Shown here: positions 22,623 to 34,590 of the stretch, one piece after another | How positions within the stretch are numbered: position 1 is the stretch's first letter | How the letters are laid out: every line of letters begins with the position of its first letter | From: Lathyrus oleraceus | Taxonomy: Eukaryota; Streptophyta; Magnoliopsida; Fabales; Fabaceae | DNA length: 64,000 bases | Assembly (NCBI RefSeq): GCF_024323335.1 | Contig: NC_066582.1 | Span: 180,926,782-180,990,781 of the forward strand | Direction: 5' to 3' | Made by a program: the position numbers and the translations under genes | The notes under the pieces: generated by a model | The model's database searches: none | The model's input: only the letters and a program-made list of their open reading frames with translations | Told to the model about the DNA's origin: nothing

Positions 22623-23681
22623 CTATAAATTCTCATAAATACAAATCCATAATTTCCCTCTTAAACATCCAAACTGATTAGCATCCAAAGCTTTTGTGAA
22701 TATGTCAGCTAATTGCATTTTAGTAATAACATGCTCCAGTGCTATGATTTTCTCTTCCACAAGTTCTCTAATGAAGTGAAGACGAATATCAATGTGCTTA
22801 GTCCTGTTGTGCTGAATATGATTCTTGGAAATGTTTATTGCACTCAGGTTGTCACAATACAATGTCATGACATCTTGTGTGACACTGTATTAAGTCAACA
22901 TTTGTTTCATCCCCAGTTGAGAACAGCTACTTCCAGCTGCTATGTATTCAACTTCATATCCAGCACAAACACCTACATCAAGTGCAATGTCAGGTCTGCT
23001 TGCTGTGAGATATAGCAGACTTCCTATCATGCTTCTGTAAAGACTTTGATCTACATTAACTCCATTTTCATCTTTGGAGACTTTCAAATATGTAGGAGCA
23101 GGTGTCCTTTTATGACTTGCATTCTCCATGCCAAACTTCTTAACCATATTCTTGGCATATTTGCTTTGAGATAGAAATATAGAATCTTCTATCTGTTTGA
23201 CTTGTAGCCCAGGGAAATAGGTCAGCTCTCCAACAAGGCTCATCTTAACCTTAGACTGCATCTGTCTAACAAAATGTTCCACCATCTGATCTGACATCCC
23301 ACCAAACACACTATCATCCACACATATTTGAGCCACCATGAGTTTTCCTCCTTCATCCTTAACAAATAGGGTTTTGTCAATACCTCCCTTGTTGATTTTG
23401 TCATCTTCAAGTTCAGCTTGAGGAGGTTTTCTCTCTTCATTTTTGTCTGAGAAATCAGCTGGGGGATCATTTGGAGATGTCTCAACATCGTCTGTGACAT
23501 CAGTCTGTTGATCATCATCCATAGCATTGATAGATTTCCTCATTACTTTTGTTCTGGAATTAAAGACTCTGTATGCTCTGCTGTTTGTTGAGTAGCCCAG
23601 AAAAATTCCTTCATTACTTTTGGGATCCATCTTCCTTCTTTGTTCATGATCAGTCAAGATATAGCATTTACTACCAAACAC
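22623..23681 (-). pseudogene. pol: RT/RNase H remnant of the copia element with internal deletions
   Basis: Frame 23681-22890 begins in the integrase C-terminal region (FLGYSTNSRAYRVFN), passes an acidic linker and then enters RT late: TLFVKDEGGKLMVAQICVDD, i.e. the catalytic block region with C in place of the usual aromatic residue and DD kept. Upstream RT blocks are absent. Later SLLYLTASRPDIALDVGVCA is joined directly to a YEVEYIAAGSS RNase H segment, so about half of the connection and RNase H is missing. Frame 22868-22623 holds the end of RNase H (YCDNLSAINISKN, TKHIDIRLHFIRE, ADIFTKAL). Both deletions kept the frame. Confidence 0.85.
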
Positions 23682-24309
23682 ATGGAAGTATTTGAGTGTA
23701 GGTCTTCTCCCTTTTCAAGGTCACTCTGTTGTAAACATAACAGGCTGTGTTCAAAGCTTCATCCCAAGAGCGGTAGGGAAATTTCTTAGCATGAATCATA
23801 GCTTTGGATGATTCTTGAAGAGTTATATTTTTCTTTTCCACCACACCATTTTGCTAAGGAGTAAAGGGAAATGAGAACTCATGATGAATTTCTTCTGAAG
23901 AACAGAATTCAGTAAACTTGTTGTTCTCAAATTCCTTCCTATGATCACTTCTAATTTTGATGACAGGACTTTCCTTTTCTCTTTGAAGTTTTAGACAAAG
24001 CTCTTTGAAGACTTCAAATGAATCAGATTTTTCCCTCATAAAATTGATCCAGGTGTATCTGGAGAAGTCATCCACCACTACATAAGCATACTTCTTCCCA
24101 CCAAGGCTTTCCACCTGCATGGGTCCCATCAAATCCATATGGAGGAGTTCCAAAACTTTGGAAGTGGTGTCATGTCTGAGCTTCTGGTGTGACATCCTTG
24201 TTTGACATTCCCCACAGACTTTTCTTTCATCAACCTTCAAGTTGGGAGTTCCTCTAATAGCTTCAACAGATATAATCCTCTTCATACCTTTAAGATGCAG
24301 ATGGCTCAA
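23682..24309 (-). pseudogene. pol: Integrase of the copia element
   Basis: Frame 24309-23854 has the CGECQ half of the zinc motif, the first catalytic Asp in HMDLMGPM and the second in IRSDHRKEFENN. A stop follows at 23851-23853. The glutamate block and a stretch ending in a basic segment continue in 23682-23850 with a shift. Confidence 0.85.
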
Positions 24310-24312
24310 TCT

Positions 24313-25386
24313 TTAATGCCATGTCTTCACTTCTTCTTCTTTGGAGAAGGTACACATTGAAGAATAACCAGTTTCTTGAGAACTCCACATGTAACAGTTG
24401 TATTTCAACCTGACTCCTTTCATGATCACTTCACTTTCTTTGTTAGTAATCAGACATTCAGTTTTAGTGAAGTTAACATTTAGACCTTGGTCACACAGTT
24501 GACTGATGCTTATTAGATTTATAGTCAAGCCCTTAACAAGTAGGACATTGTCAAGATCAGGAACTCCAGGGTAATCAAGCTTACCAATCCTCTCGATTTC
24601 ACCCTTTGCTCCATCACCAAAGGTTACATAGCTTGTGGCTTGAGGATGAATGCCAGTTAGCAGGTTTTTGTTTCCAGTCATGTGTCTGGAGCACCCACTG
24701 TCAAAATACCAATATTCTTTGGCTGAAACTCTGAAGGAAGTGTGAGCTATTAGACTTGTAACATTAGTCTTAGGAACCCATTTCTTTTTGTTGACATGCC
24801 TGTGATGTTTGGGTCTAGGTTGATGGTGAGTCTGATGTTTAATAGGACTAGGATAACCATACAGCTTATAGCAGAAGGGCTTTATGTGGCCAAATTTTCC
24901 ACAGTAATGACATCTCCATCTTTGGTGTTTCCCTTTCTGTTGTCTTCCCTTACGATGTTGTGAAATATGATTTGACATCGTAGGTTTGCTACCAGTATGG
25001 CTGCATTTAGGTTTGCCACCAGTGTACCTGCACTCAGGCTTAGATTCACTGAACCCAATGCCAGACTTGTCTCCTGTTATTTGTCTAGTTTGGAGAATTT
25101 TGTCTAAGGTGTTAGATACATTGTTTAGCATTCTTATATACTTGGACATCTCATCCAGTTTATAATTTAAGAATACAACTTCAATCTTCAACTTGGAGAT
25201 GGTTTCCACAAGTTCTTCCTTCTCATTCTCCAGCTGTACTATCACTTTCTGCTGGCTTTCAACTTGTCTACAAACTTCTGCACTTCTGTGACACAACTCT
25301 CTGTAGGTAGTGGTCAACTCTTCAAAGGTTACTTCATCATCACTTGAGTCTTCATTAGAACCCCGTCTTTCAGTCAAGGCAGTCAC
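24313..25386 (-). pseudogene. pro: gag zinc knuckle and protease region of the copia element
   Basis: 357 codons: an N-terminal coiled coil (about residues 20-100), a gag zinc knuckle CHYCGKFGHIKPFC, and a copia aspartic protease motif YWYFDSGCSRHMTG, running into the pre-integrase segment. A stop at 24310-24312 separates it from integrase. The LNNVSNTLDKIL stretch before the knuckle is typical of SIRE-type gag. Confidence 0.85.
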
Positions 25387-25391
25387 AAGAT

Positions 25392-26430
25392 TTACAGACT
25401 CTTCTGTTTCACTTTCATCTGACCAAGTGGCAGCAAGACTCCTCTTCTGTTTCTTGAGGTAGGTCCCACATTCAGTTCTAATGTTTCCATACCCATCACA
25501 TTCATGGTACTGAACTCCTTTTCCTTCTTTGGGCTTTTCATCTGACCTTGTTCTTCTTCCAATATTGTTGGATAACTGATGTCAGATGCGATGTCGTAGA
25601 CATTAGCCTTAGATCTTACATCCATCTTTTTCATAAGCCTGTTGAACTGTCTTCCCAGCATTGCTACATCATTTTCCAGATCTTCATCAATATCTGGACC
25701 ACCTTCGTCCTCTTCCTCCTCAGTGTTTGACTTGAATGCTATGCTTTTGGCTTTCTTTTCAGATCCATCACACATTCTCATCTCAAATGTTTGGAGGGAT
25801 CCAATTAGCTCATCAACTCTCATATTTGAGATGTCTTGAGACTCTTCTATGGTTGTCACCTTCATAGCAAATCTTTTAGGGAGTGACCTGAGTATTTTCC
25901 TTACTAACTTTTCATCTGACATCTTTTCTCCCAAGGTTACCGAGGCATTAGCAATTTCAAGGATATTCATATGAAATTCATGAATATTTTCATCTTCTTT
26001 CATCCTCAAATTTTCAAACTTGGTAGTGAGCAGCTGCAGTCTAGACATCTTCACTCTAGAGGTGCCTTCATGAGTGGTTTTGAGAATGTCCCAAGCATCT
26101 TTACCCACCTCATAGTTATTTACCAATCTGAAGATATTCTTGTCTACTCCATTGAATATGGCATTCAATTCTTTAGAATTTCCAAGGGCTAGATCCTCCT
26201 CCTCCTGAGTCCATTGTTCTTCAGGCTTCTTATTAGTTGTAGCTTCTCCTTTCTTAGTAACTACTGGATGTTCCCAGCTTGTTAACACAACCTTCCAAGC
26301 CTTATTATCCAAGGATTTTAGGAAGGCTATCATTCGAGGTTTTCAGTAGTCATAGTTGGATCCATCCAAAATAGGTGGCCTGTGAACAGATCCTCCATCT
26401 CTCTCCACAGTACCAGAAAGTATCGTCCTT
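25392..26430 (-). pseudogene. gag: gag of the copia element (N-terminal half)
   Basis: 313 codons are open from 26333, with a copia gag (UBN2-type) core: LNAIFNGVDKNIFRLVNNYE, AWDILKTTHEGTSRVKMSRL, LTTKFENLRMKEDENIHEFH and ILRSLPKRFAMKVTTIEES. Homology extends upstream to about 26430 (GGSVHRPPILDGSNYDY) but a stop lies between. The original start was not found, and a second shift separates this part from the zinc-knuckle frame at about 25390. Confidence 0.85.
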
Positions 26431-26462
26431 AGATCTCACCCAGAACCAGAGCAGGATGCCTT

Positions 26463-26473
26463 CTCTGATACCA
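26463..26473 (-). other. Primer binding site of the copia element (initiator-Met tRNA)
   Basis: The minus strand reads TGGTATCAGAG two bases after the 5' LTR. This is the usual copia PBS. Confidence 0.92.
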
Positions 26474-26475
26474 AT

Positions 26476-27513
26476 TGAAATTCTGGTATCAGATATGAGA
26501 TGTCGAAGGTAATGTCACGGCACTAATATCTGAATAATACAAACATGATAAAGATAAAGAACAGTAATGCAAGAGACACAAGCAATTGTTCACCCAGTTC
26601 GGTGCAACTCACCTACGTCTGGGAGCTACCAAGCTAGGAAGAAAATCCACTAAATAGAATCAGTTCAAAGACTCTCAGTAAATAACACAAGTTACAGTCT
26701 TTTTCACCTAATCTTTACCCGTGTGACTTCTACCTAAGAACTCTTAGATATGAGATCCCACTCACTCCCCCTCAATCACACCAGTGATATTAAACAAGAA
26801 TTACAATGAAAAGAAGACACTCTTCAAAGACACACACTTGATCTTACTTAGCAGCTTCAATCAAGTAGACACACGCTCATGCTTAAAAGCTTTGAGTGAC
26901 AAAATACAACTCAAAAATCAGACCAATTCAATCATCTATGGGTGAATTGAATGGCTTACAAGTCACACGGCCACATAGGACTTAAACCCTTATTCTCTCT
27001 CAATATTTCGCTATGTATTTCTTGTGTATCAAATCAGGTTTTCCATGTCCTTTTTATAGAAGCATTTGGCTAGGCTTGGACATCATAAAACCCTAAAACT
27101 ATTTTCCATTCAAATCTTCTCATGACAGTTGATTAGATCTCTTTGGAAAATAAGTAAATCTGGTTGTAATTAATGATTGAATGCATGTGTAAATCAGATC
27201 TTCAATCATACATAGATTTGCATTAAAAACGCAATCACATAATACATAACATTCAGACTGAATGTTCTGTATACAAATGTCATGACATCGGGTCTGACAT
27301 CCTGGAACAATCCTGCATAATTATATTTTAAACATCCAGCAGGTACATGATATCAGATGTCATGACATCGGGTATGACATCCTGAAACAATCCTGCATAA
27401 TTATGTTTTAAACTTCCAGCAGGTACAAGATATCTTATGTTAAGACATCACATGTAACATCTTGTGAACACTCTTGGTTTTGCCAAAATTGCTGCCAACA
27501 CCTAGAACCAACA
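26476..27513 (-). repeat. 5' LTR of the copia element
   Basis: Same termini as 18737-19773. Its TATA-like sequence is at about 27051-27060 and its 80-bp U3 repeats start at 27274; two of those units carry the ATGTCATGACATC palindrome core. Confidence 0.92.
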
Positions 27514-27518
27514 CTTCT

Positions 27519-30183
27519 GTTAAATAAAATTGAATTTTTATGATGACAATTTTGAAATAAATTAATGAACAATAATTGTTTTTTTTAAAATAATAAAAAC
27601 AATCACTTTAAGAATAATCGATTTCAGTAAGGAATGTCAACATCTATCTGAGAATAGGTAAGTGTTGAAGTTTGAAGCCTTGTGGGTCTTTCCCAAGCAA
27701 TTGGTTTGGCAACTATTTTCCTCCCCAACAGTTCGTCAGTTATCCCCAACTGAGTTGGTGGCTCACATCCCTAGTAGAGTTGAGCTGATGACCGGTCCCC
27801 TTTGAAAATTCATGTTCCCCAGCTGAGGTGCTCATGTTTGGTATCCCCTACTCTTGTGATTAGACCCTGGAGATCCAGAACCTTTATTTGGTTCCCATTT
27901 TGCATTTTTTTATTGTGTCGCATAACTTCGACAATTTCTCCTTTATGTAAATCAAATCCGGTTATCTTCTCCTTGGAATTGGTTTATTTCGCAATTTCCA
28001 AGAGGAATTCGATGATTATTAAGGAATGTGACGATTTTGGTCATAGCATCGTCAACAATTTTCTTAGATCCCCGTGTAGAGTCTTATCTCTTGTGTTCCC
28101 CAGCGGAGTTCATCTTCTGATATGAAGTTCCCTCTTTCTCGATAGTATTTGATTCAGAGCAGTATTTGATTTTTTCCCCTGCAAGGTTGTCTCCCATTTA
28201 ACACGGTGTTGACCTAAAATTCCCCGCAATATTGGCAATTTGGATCCTCAACAGACCTTTCTCTATCCTCGACATGTTTGGTTGATATTCCTTCAGCAAT
28301 GCTCTCTACTCCTCGTGGAGTTTTCCACTATTGATTGGAAGCATGTTCTCCATGACTTTCCCAGCTAGATTTGATTTATGGAGAGCTAGATGAGTTATTT
28401 TCATCCCCATCATTTTCTCTAGTTGGTGTTTCGATCCTGTTGAGATTAGCCAAGTGTTGCAGCAGTGATTCAAATCTTTTTTATTTGTATCCTTTGTGTT
28501 ATTTTGGCAACATAATCATAAACATTCATATTCATGCATAAAACACAACATCAAATATTTCACTATGCATTTTATCTCATTTGATTCCTTTATTCTGATC
28601 CCCTACTTCGGTGATATCATTTACTTATGCAGATTTGGTGTGTCTGTCCTCCCTCAATTATAAAGTGTCATCCCCTTAAGCAGAAAGAGTTTAACCTTTC
28701 TCATTTACCCACTGGGTTATTTCCTCTTGATTGATTATTATATCAGTTTCCTCCCCAGCTAATTATCTGGATGAAACCACTCCCCTTGAGTTATATCCTC
28801 ATATGGTCGAGTCTTTCTTTGACCGTTTCTTTCTATCTATTACCTAGATAGATATTTTGGTCCCTTGAGAGTCTATTACCCAGTAACTAGTAATATTCTT
28901 CTCAATTTTTGAGTACTTTACGTTTGTTAATACCCAGTAAATGTAATTTACTTCCTTTGTTTTCCCCAGCGGATTCATTTTTACGTTTCCCCCAGGTAGT
29001 CTATCCTTGATATGTTCATACTAACCGGTAACCGACATTCTTCCTTTTGTGGTTTTCTACCCAGTAAAAAGGTAGTTGTAATCCCTACTTTTATTCCCCA
29101 GGGAGTTAATCCTTGATATGTTCATCATAACCGATGACGGATTTTCTCCTCCTAGTGGTCTTTTGCCCAGTAACCGGTAGATATAAATCCTACTTTCATC
29201 TTTGAGTTTATTATTGATATGTTCACTTTAATTAGTGACAATTACTCTCTCTTTGGTCTTCTACCCAGTGAGTGGTAGTTGTAATTCCCACTTTCCTCTA
29301 CTGAGTCTATCCTTGATATGTTCATCCTAATCGGTGATGAATAATCTCTTTTTGGTATTTTATTCAGTAACTGGTAGATATAATTCCTATTTCTCCCTGG
29401 CAGTCTATCCTTGATATGTTTATCCTAACCGATGACGAGTATTCTTCCTTTGAGTTTATCGTTGATATGTTCACTTTTAATCAGGTGACGAATATTCTCT
29501 CTTTGGTCTTCTGCCCACTAACCGACAATTATAAACCCTATTTGAGTTCTCTCCCATGTAGGTTATTCTTACCCAGTAACAGGTAATGAATACACCTCTT
29601 TCACCTCAGCGAGCCATGCTTGATATGTTTACCCTATCCGGTAATGGATGTCCCTTGGTCAGAGTATATTATCTTTCTACCCAGTAACCTGTAATGGATA
29701 ATATATCTTTGAAGTTTATTCTTCCCCAGTTGAGTTTGAGTGCGTATTTCCCCCGTGGAATCGCCTTTTCCTGTTTCATTCGAGTATTTTAGCTTTGTTC
29801 TGATTTACCCGTTTCCCTGACAGATTTTCCCTTATCCCCAACTGAGTCCTTCCATTGATTTATTTTCATGGAAAACCCCTTTGTATCCCTAGTAGTTTTC
29901 AAGCCGTAGCCTGGCCTACGCATAGTTTTTATCCCCCAGAGTCTCTGTCTCCCCAGTGAGTTTTCCTTATGAAATGCAGTATGCTCCTGTGGGTTTTCAG
30001 TCTCTCTAGATTCTTCTCCCTTGTGGCAGTATATTCCCCATAAAGATTATTTTAACATTCATATCATATTCATCATGAGGCCTCTTAGGGACCAAAATTC
30101 GTTTCTATATGTTGTTATTTAAGTACATTATATTGATTTGATACAAAGATTTTAACCTTCACATCCTCAGCTAGAAGGTCCTT
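27519..30183 (+). other. 3' untranslated region of element B
   Basis: No coding potential. It has many degenerate TCCCCAGC(N)GAGTT words (for example 27743, 27768, 27816, 28097, 29723, 29835, 29950) and repeated 'CCCAGTAAC-CGGTA' and 'CTTGATATGTTCAT' phrases at 28900-29700. 28180-28260 aligns with 49745-49800 of element C. Confidence 0.75.
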
Positions 30184-30196
30184 AAATAGGGGCAAC
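30184..30196 (+). other. Polypurine tract of element B
   Basis: AAATAGGGGCAAC directly before the 3' LTR. It matches the tract of element D (AATAGGGGCAGC on the minus strand at 55152-55163). Confidence 0.8.
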
Positions 30197-31528
30197 TATA
30201 AGACCCTGATTTTGACCCTAAGATCCCTCATGCTATCTCATCATTTGCATTGGCTTTGGGATCACACCTTGGAATCCACCAATTCCTAATCAAGCTCATA
30301 TCTAGGGTGTGAGACCCTCAATGCAAGGAGATAAATCAAGAGATTATTCACATTGGGTCTAGACATAATATATGGGTCCCCATGATCTTCATTTTATCTT
30401 TTTGATCAATAATTCATCAAGAGTTTGAAGTTTGTTTTCCTTGGAAGCCCTAATTCATTTGGTTATCTGGTGTGACTTCCTCAACAAGTTTCTTCAACAT
30501 TTGATCAAATATATCAATGAATACTTCATTATACATCATCTTATACATATATGATCCTCCATGAGTCCCAAAGTTCAAGAGAACTTCAAGTTTGCAAGTT
30601 AGTTCATGGTGGTTGACCAGAGAAAGTCAACTAGTCAAAACTGAGGTTCCCTAGACCCTATCCCCTACAATTTTTATCATATGAAAATGATTACAAGAGA
30701 AACGTCACTCCTTATGACATTCCAAACAACTTTCATGTTTTGGTCAAGCGCTAGTTTTGCTTGTAAAGACATTTTTTATGGTGAAAGATTATATGTCATT
30801 TTGTTTGAACCCTAGTTAGGAGGCCAACTTACAAAGACCATAACTTTCTCAATTTTTATTAGATGAAGGCCATCCAAGTTCCATAATCAAATTAAATATG
30901 TCAACTACAATTTTATTCTTTGAGAAACTTCAAATTCAACTTGCAAGGGCATGTGCCAAGAGGAAACATTATAGGACATTTTGGGCCATTACCATTTAAT
31001 AAGAGAATTTCCTCAACTTCTAAAATGCATAACTCCTTCATGCCAAATCCAAATAAGGTCAAATTTGTGACCAAATTTAATATGTTTGAAAGAGCTAAAA
31101 CTTTGAGGAAGGAACTGTTTCCATTTGAAGCCCATAGCAAAAGTTATTCAAGATGGAAGAAGTGAACATCTGGCTTGGTACTTAGAAACATTTCATTTAT
31201 GTTTGATCTTCCAAACTTTCACCTCAAAATTCAACATTATTCAAGCTTAAAATGGAAAAGTATTCCACATGAAAGTTGTTCCCCTTGATCTCACCTTTAC
31301 AAAAAGTCCAAGATCACCTCATTTAGCCAAGGATTGAATGACTTGCGTATGGCTTTCCATCAAGGTTTCATTTGGATGAATCTCATGACCACTTTCAGCA
31401 TTGCTCATGATCAATTTTGGACCTTTTGACATCATTTGATGGGCCTATCATACGGCTATGCATCCATGCAAGTGAGAATTACTATTTTTGGCGTTTTGAT
31501 GGAAGTGTGTGGAAATCAATTCCATTGC

Positions 31529-31537
31529 CTATACATA
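31529..31537 (+). promoter_or_regulatory. Decayed TATA box in 3' LTR of element B
   Basis: CTATACATA at the position of CTATAAATA in the other LTRs. Confidence 0.5.
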
Positions 31538-31712
31538 CAACCCCCCTTGCTCAGAATTGGGGACACCTTGCCCAAGCTTTTATACTGCAACCATAACCCT
31601 CACCATTAGAGGATGATTGAAGGTTTTCAATTGAAAATTGAGTTTCAATTTCACTTCTATTTTGAAGTTGAAACTCCAAGAATCGAAACCATTTTTTGAT
31701 CCAATTCACTTC

Positions 31713-32015
31713 CTACAAGCATCTGATGTCAAGCCAAGACCAATTGGAAGCAAGATTGAGTTCATCTCTTCGATTCTCTCTCAATTCTTCACCATTCTTC
31801 ACCATTCTCTTTGAGTTTTGGTTGGCTGAAGTCTTACCAGTGTAGGCAACAAGATTGAGTTTCCTTGAGGTCAAATCGAAGAAAATCAGTTCATGATTCT
31901 CAAAATTCAAATCCCTATATCTTTTAATATACTTAGAATTGGAGAAAACTGAGGCCAGATTCGAGTTCCTGAGCAATTTCTCTTTGAAATAATGTCTTTG
32001 TTTTTCATTATCCAA
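31713..32015 (-). other. Antisense open frame kept in Ogre LTRs (copy 3)
   Basis: 100 codons with an N-terminus (MDNEKQRHYFKEK) like copy 2 (MENEKQGHYFKEK) and the shared SNSKYIKRYRDLNFE core. Confidence 0.4.
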
Positions 32016-34574
32016 TACGATGAGGGTGGACCAGTCCGATGAGGTTCACCGAAGAAGATGACCGAAGCCCTAGCTCTGGTGGTGTCTTGGTACGCCTTCT
32101 AACCATCTGATCATGTTTGAATGTTTTAATCTAAGCCATTCTTTTGAATTATCACGCGTACATTGCTTTGACTTGAGTGCACAAGGGATAGTACCCGCGT
32201 GGCCATCAGATCTGTCACCTCAATTAATGAGGGAGATCTGATGGCCCTTGTTTTTTCTAATTTCTTTTTAATTTCTAAATTTTCATTTAATTGCTTTATT
32301 TTGTTTAATTAATAGAAATTTCATTTTTAATCCAAAAAATATGGGACTTTCACCAAAAATCCTTAAATATTTGTCTCTTACATATTCTGAATTAAAATTA
32401 TTTTTTGGATTAATTTTGAAATTTGTAATGAATTAAATGTTTTTCTACATATTTTTAATTGTTTAAAAATACTTCTGACTTTTCAAAAATAGTGAATTTT
32501 TTTGTCTAAGATCCTTGGACCTTGTTTGACCTAGGATAAATCCCTTGGCCAATTATTTGGTGTTTTGAAGGGATTTTAGGTTTTGACCAAATTAAAATGT
32601 ATTTTAATTCATTTTTAAATTGATTTTTAATTGATTAAATGTTTTAAAATGTTGTTGAGCCATTTTAATGGTCTTGTGATGTTTACTTTCTATTTCGGCC
32701 TTTGTCAAGGTTGATTTGACTTTTGTTGGATCAAAACCATTGGATTTAGGGGATTGATGAAATGTATATTTCATCTCCCAAAATGAATGAATGGTTTTGA
32801 TTTGATGAAATTCCTTCCATGATTAATTTGTGTTTCTATTTTCCCCTCCCTCTTCATATTCATCCTTATTATTTCCCATTCCCTCATTTGACCAATGAAG
32901 TCTCTAATGTCTAAAGGCTAATTGATTTATCAATGACCTTGTGTCAGATGAACCAATACAAGTATGATTGAGATAGATCCTTCCCTCTTGATCTTTTCTT
33001 TTAGTGTGTGGTATGTTTTAGGAGTTTGGTTCTTCATACCAAATATCTAAGATGCATTAGCACCTAAATATTTATTGCCCAACCTGAGATTGTTGTGACT
33101 TCTACATAAGTCCAATTACGATTGCTTAACATAGAGCTAAATTTGACCCTCAAGGCATAACATTCTAGTAAGTGAGATTGTAAGTCTCTCATTCTTCATG
33201 GAATTGCATGGAGACTTGACCTTTTTTCTTTTCATGGGAGCTAGTGGCATACTTGTTGAATTATCCAAGTTGGATCCCTTCTCAAGGAAGATGTCTTGGT
33301 TTAAGGATTCATACTTGTGAATGAATGGTTGAGTGTTCTCCAAAGAAAGACTTAATCAATTAAAAATCACCATTAACATTTGACTAACTTTTGACTAACA
33401 TTTAACTAATTCCTGTTAATATTTCTTTACTTTCAAATCATTTACTTTATGCAATTTAAATTTCAGTCATTTATCATTCATTGCCATTTACATTTCATAT
33501 AACTTGTTTATGTTTATGTCATTTTCACTTTGCTCATTTGAGCCATATCTTGTGATTATTTATATTATTTGTGTGTTTTGATTTTTTTTGTGGTCTTAGG
33601 ACTTTAAAATACTTAATAATAACAAAACACTAAAAAATATCTGGTGGACTGTTGATCTTGATCTGAACTTTTGGACTTAAGATTAGGCAACATTCCATAT
33701 GCAAAAGGACTTGGCCAATGCCCACATTTTGAGACTGAGTTATCTTGAAATGGGCCTTCATCTAATGCATGCCTTGGGATTTGTTTGAGTTCATATGCTA
33801 CTCTGTCTTTGTGCTTAATTGTTATTTTGATCTTGTGTCTGATGCTTTATTATGAGTTGATCAAGGAATATTTTATCTGATACATGAGAAGACAAAGAAG
33901 ACTGCTAGCTTTTGGATTTCTTGCTTAGATATAGCTATCTATATTTGATTACTTGATCTTCATGATGTATGAATATTGCTCATTGCTTATTGATTATTTC
34001 CTGATTAAAGTCCAAGGGAAATGGGTTTCTACATTACATTCTTGTCTGTTGGATTGCATCCCATTGGTCAGATCTTTTCAACTCTTAACTTTTAATTTAT
34101 GCTTAGGATAGTCTCTTCATCTTCTCTCACTTCTTAAATTTCAAAATCTCTCCCTCTTTTCAAAAACTTTATTTGCTTGTGATTTCAAACTTAGACATGT
34201 TTTAATGATTAGAAACTTTGGCCTTATGCCAATGAATTTTCAAGATTTTTCTTAAATCAAACCTATAAATAAACTTAACCATATTGACTTAAAATTTCAA
34301 AAGACAAAAAGAACTAACAACCCCATTCAAACCTTTGGCCCTTTGTGCCTTTTCTTATTAAATTTTGTTAAAAGAAATTCACCAACTTATTTGAAATTTT
34401 TACCACGAACTACGAGGTTTTGATCCCTCATTTTTATGTTGGTACGTAGGCACAAGTCCGAAGGTCTTGTCAAACACAAAACTATAATAAATAAATTCTT
34501 TCCTCATCCCTACACTCTATTTTTATCAAACATCTTTTCTAGCCAAAACACATACACACATAAAAAAAGGGTTT

Positions 34575-34590
34575 CCTAGGAGTACCTAGG
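34575..34590 (+). other. LTR hairpin 2 (element B 3' LTR)
   Basis: CCTAGG/CCTAGG stem with AGTA loop, followed by GGGTGCTAACACCTTCC, which itself has a GGTG/CACC inverted repeat. Confidence 0.7.

Larger units (their letters stand above)
18737..27513 (-). mobile_element. Ty1/copia element of Maximus/SIRE type, nested in element B
   Basis: Complete insertion of 8777 bases with TG..CA LTRs (1037 and 1038 bases), PBS matching initiator-Met tRNA, PPT, and a perfect CTTCT duplication at 18732-18736 and 27514-27518. The flanking DNA on both sides aligns with the uninterrupted 3' region of element C (about 49290-49450), confirming the insertion. Gene order on the minus strand is gag, protease, integrase, RT/RNase H remnants, env-like frames. 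By eye the LTRs differ at 3-4 percent of positions. Confidence 0.92.
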
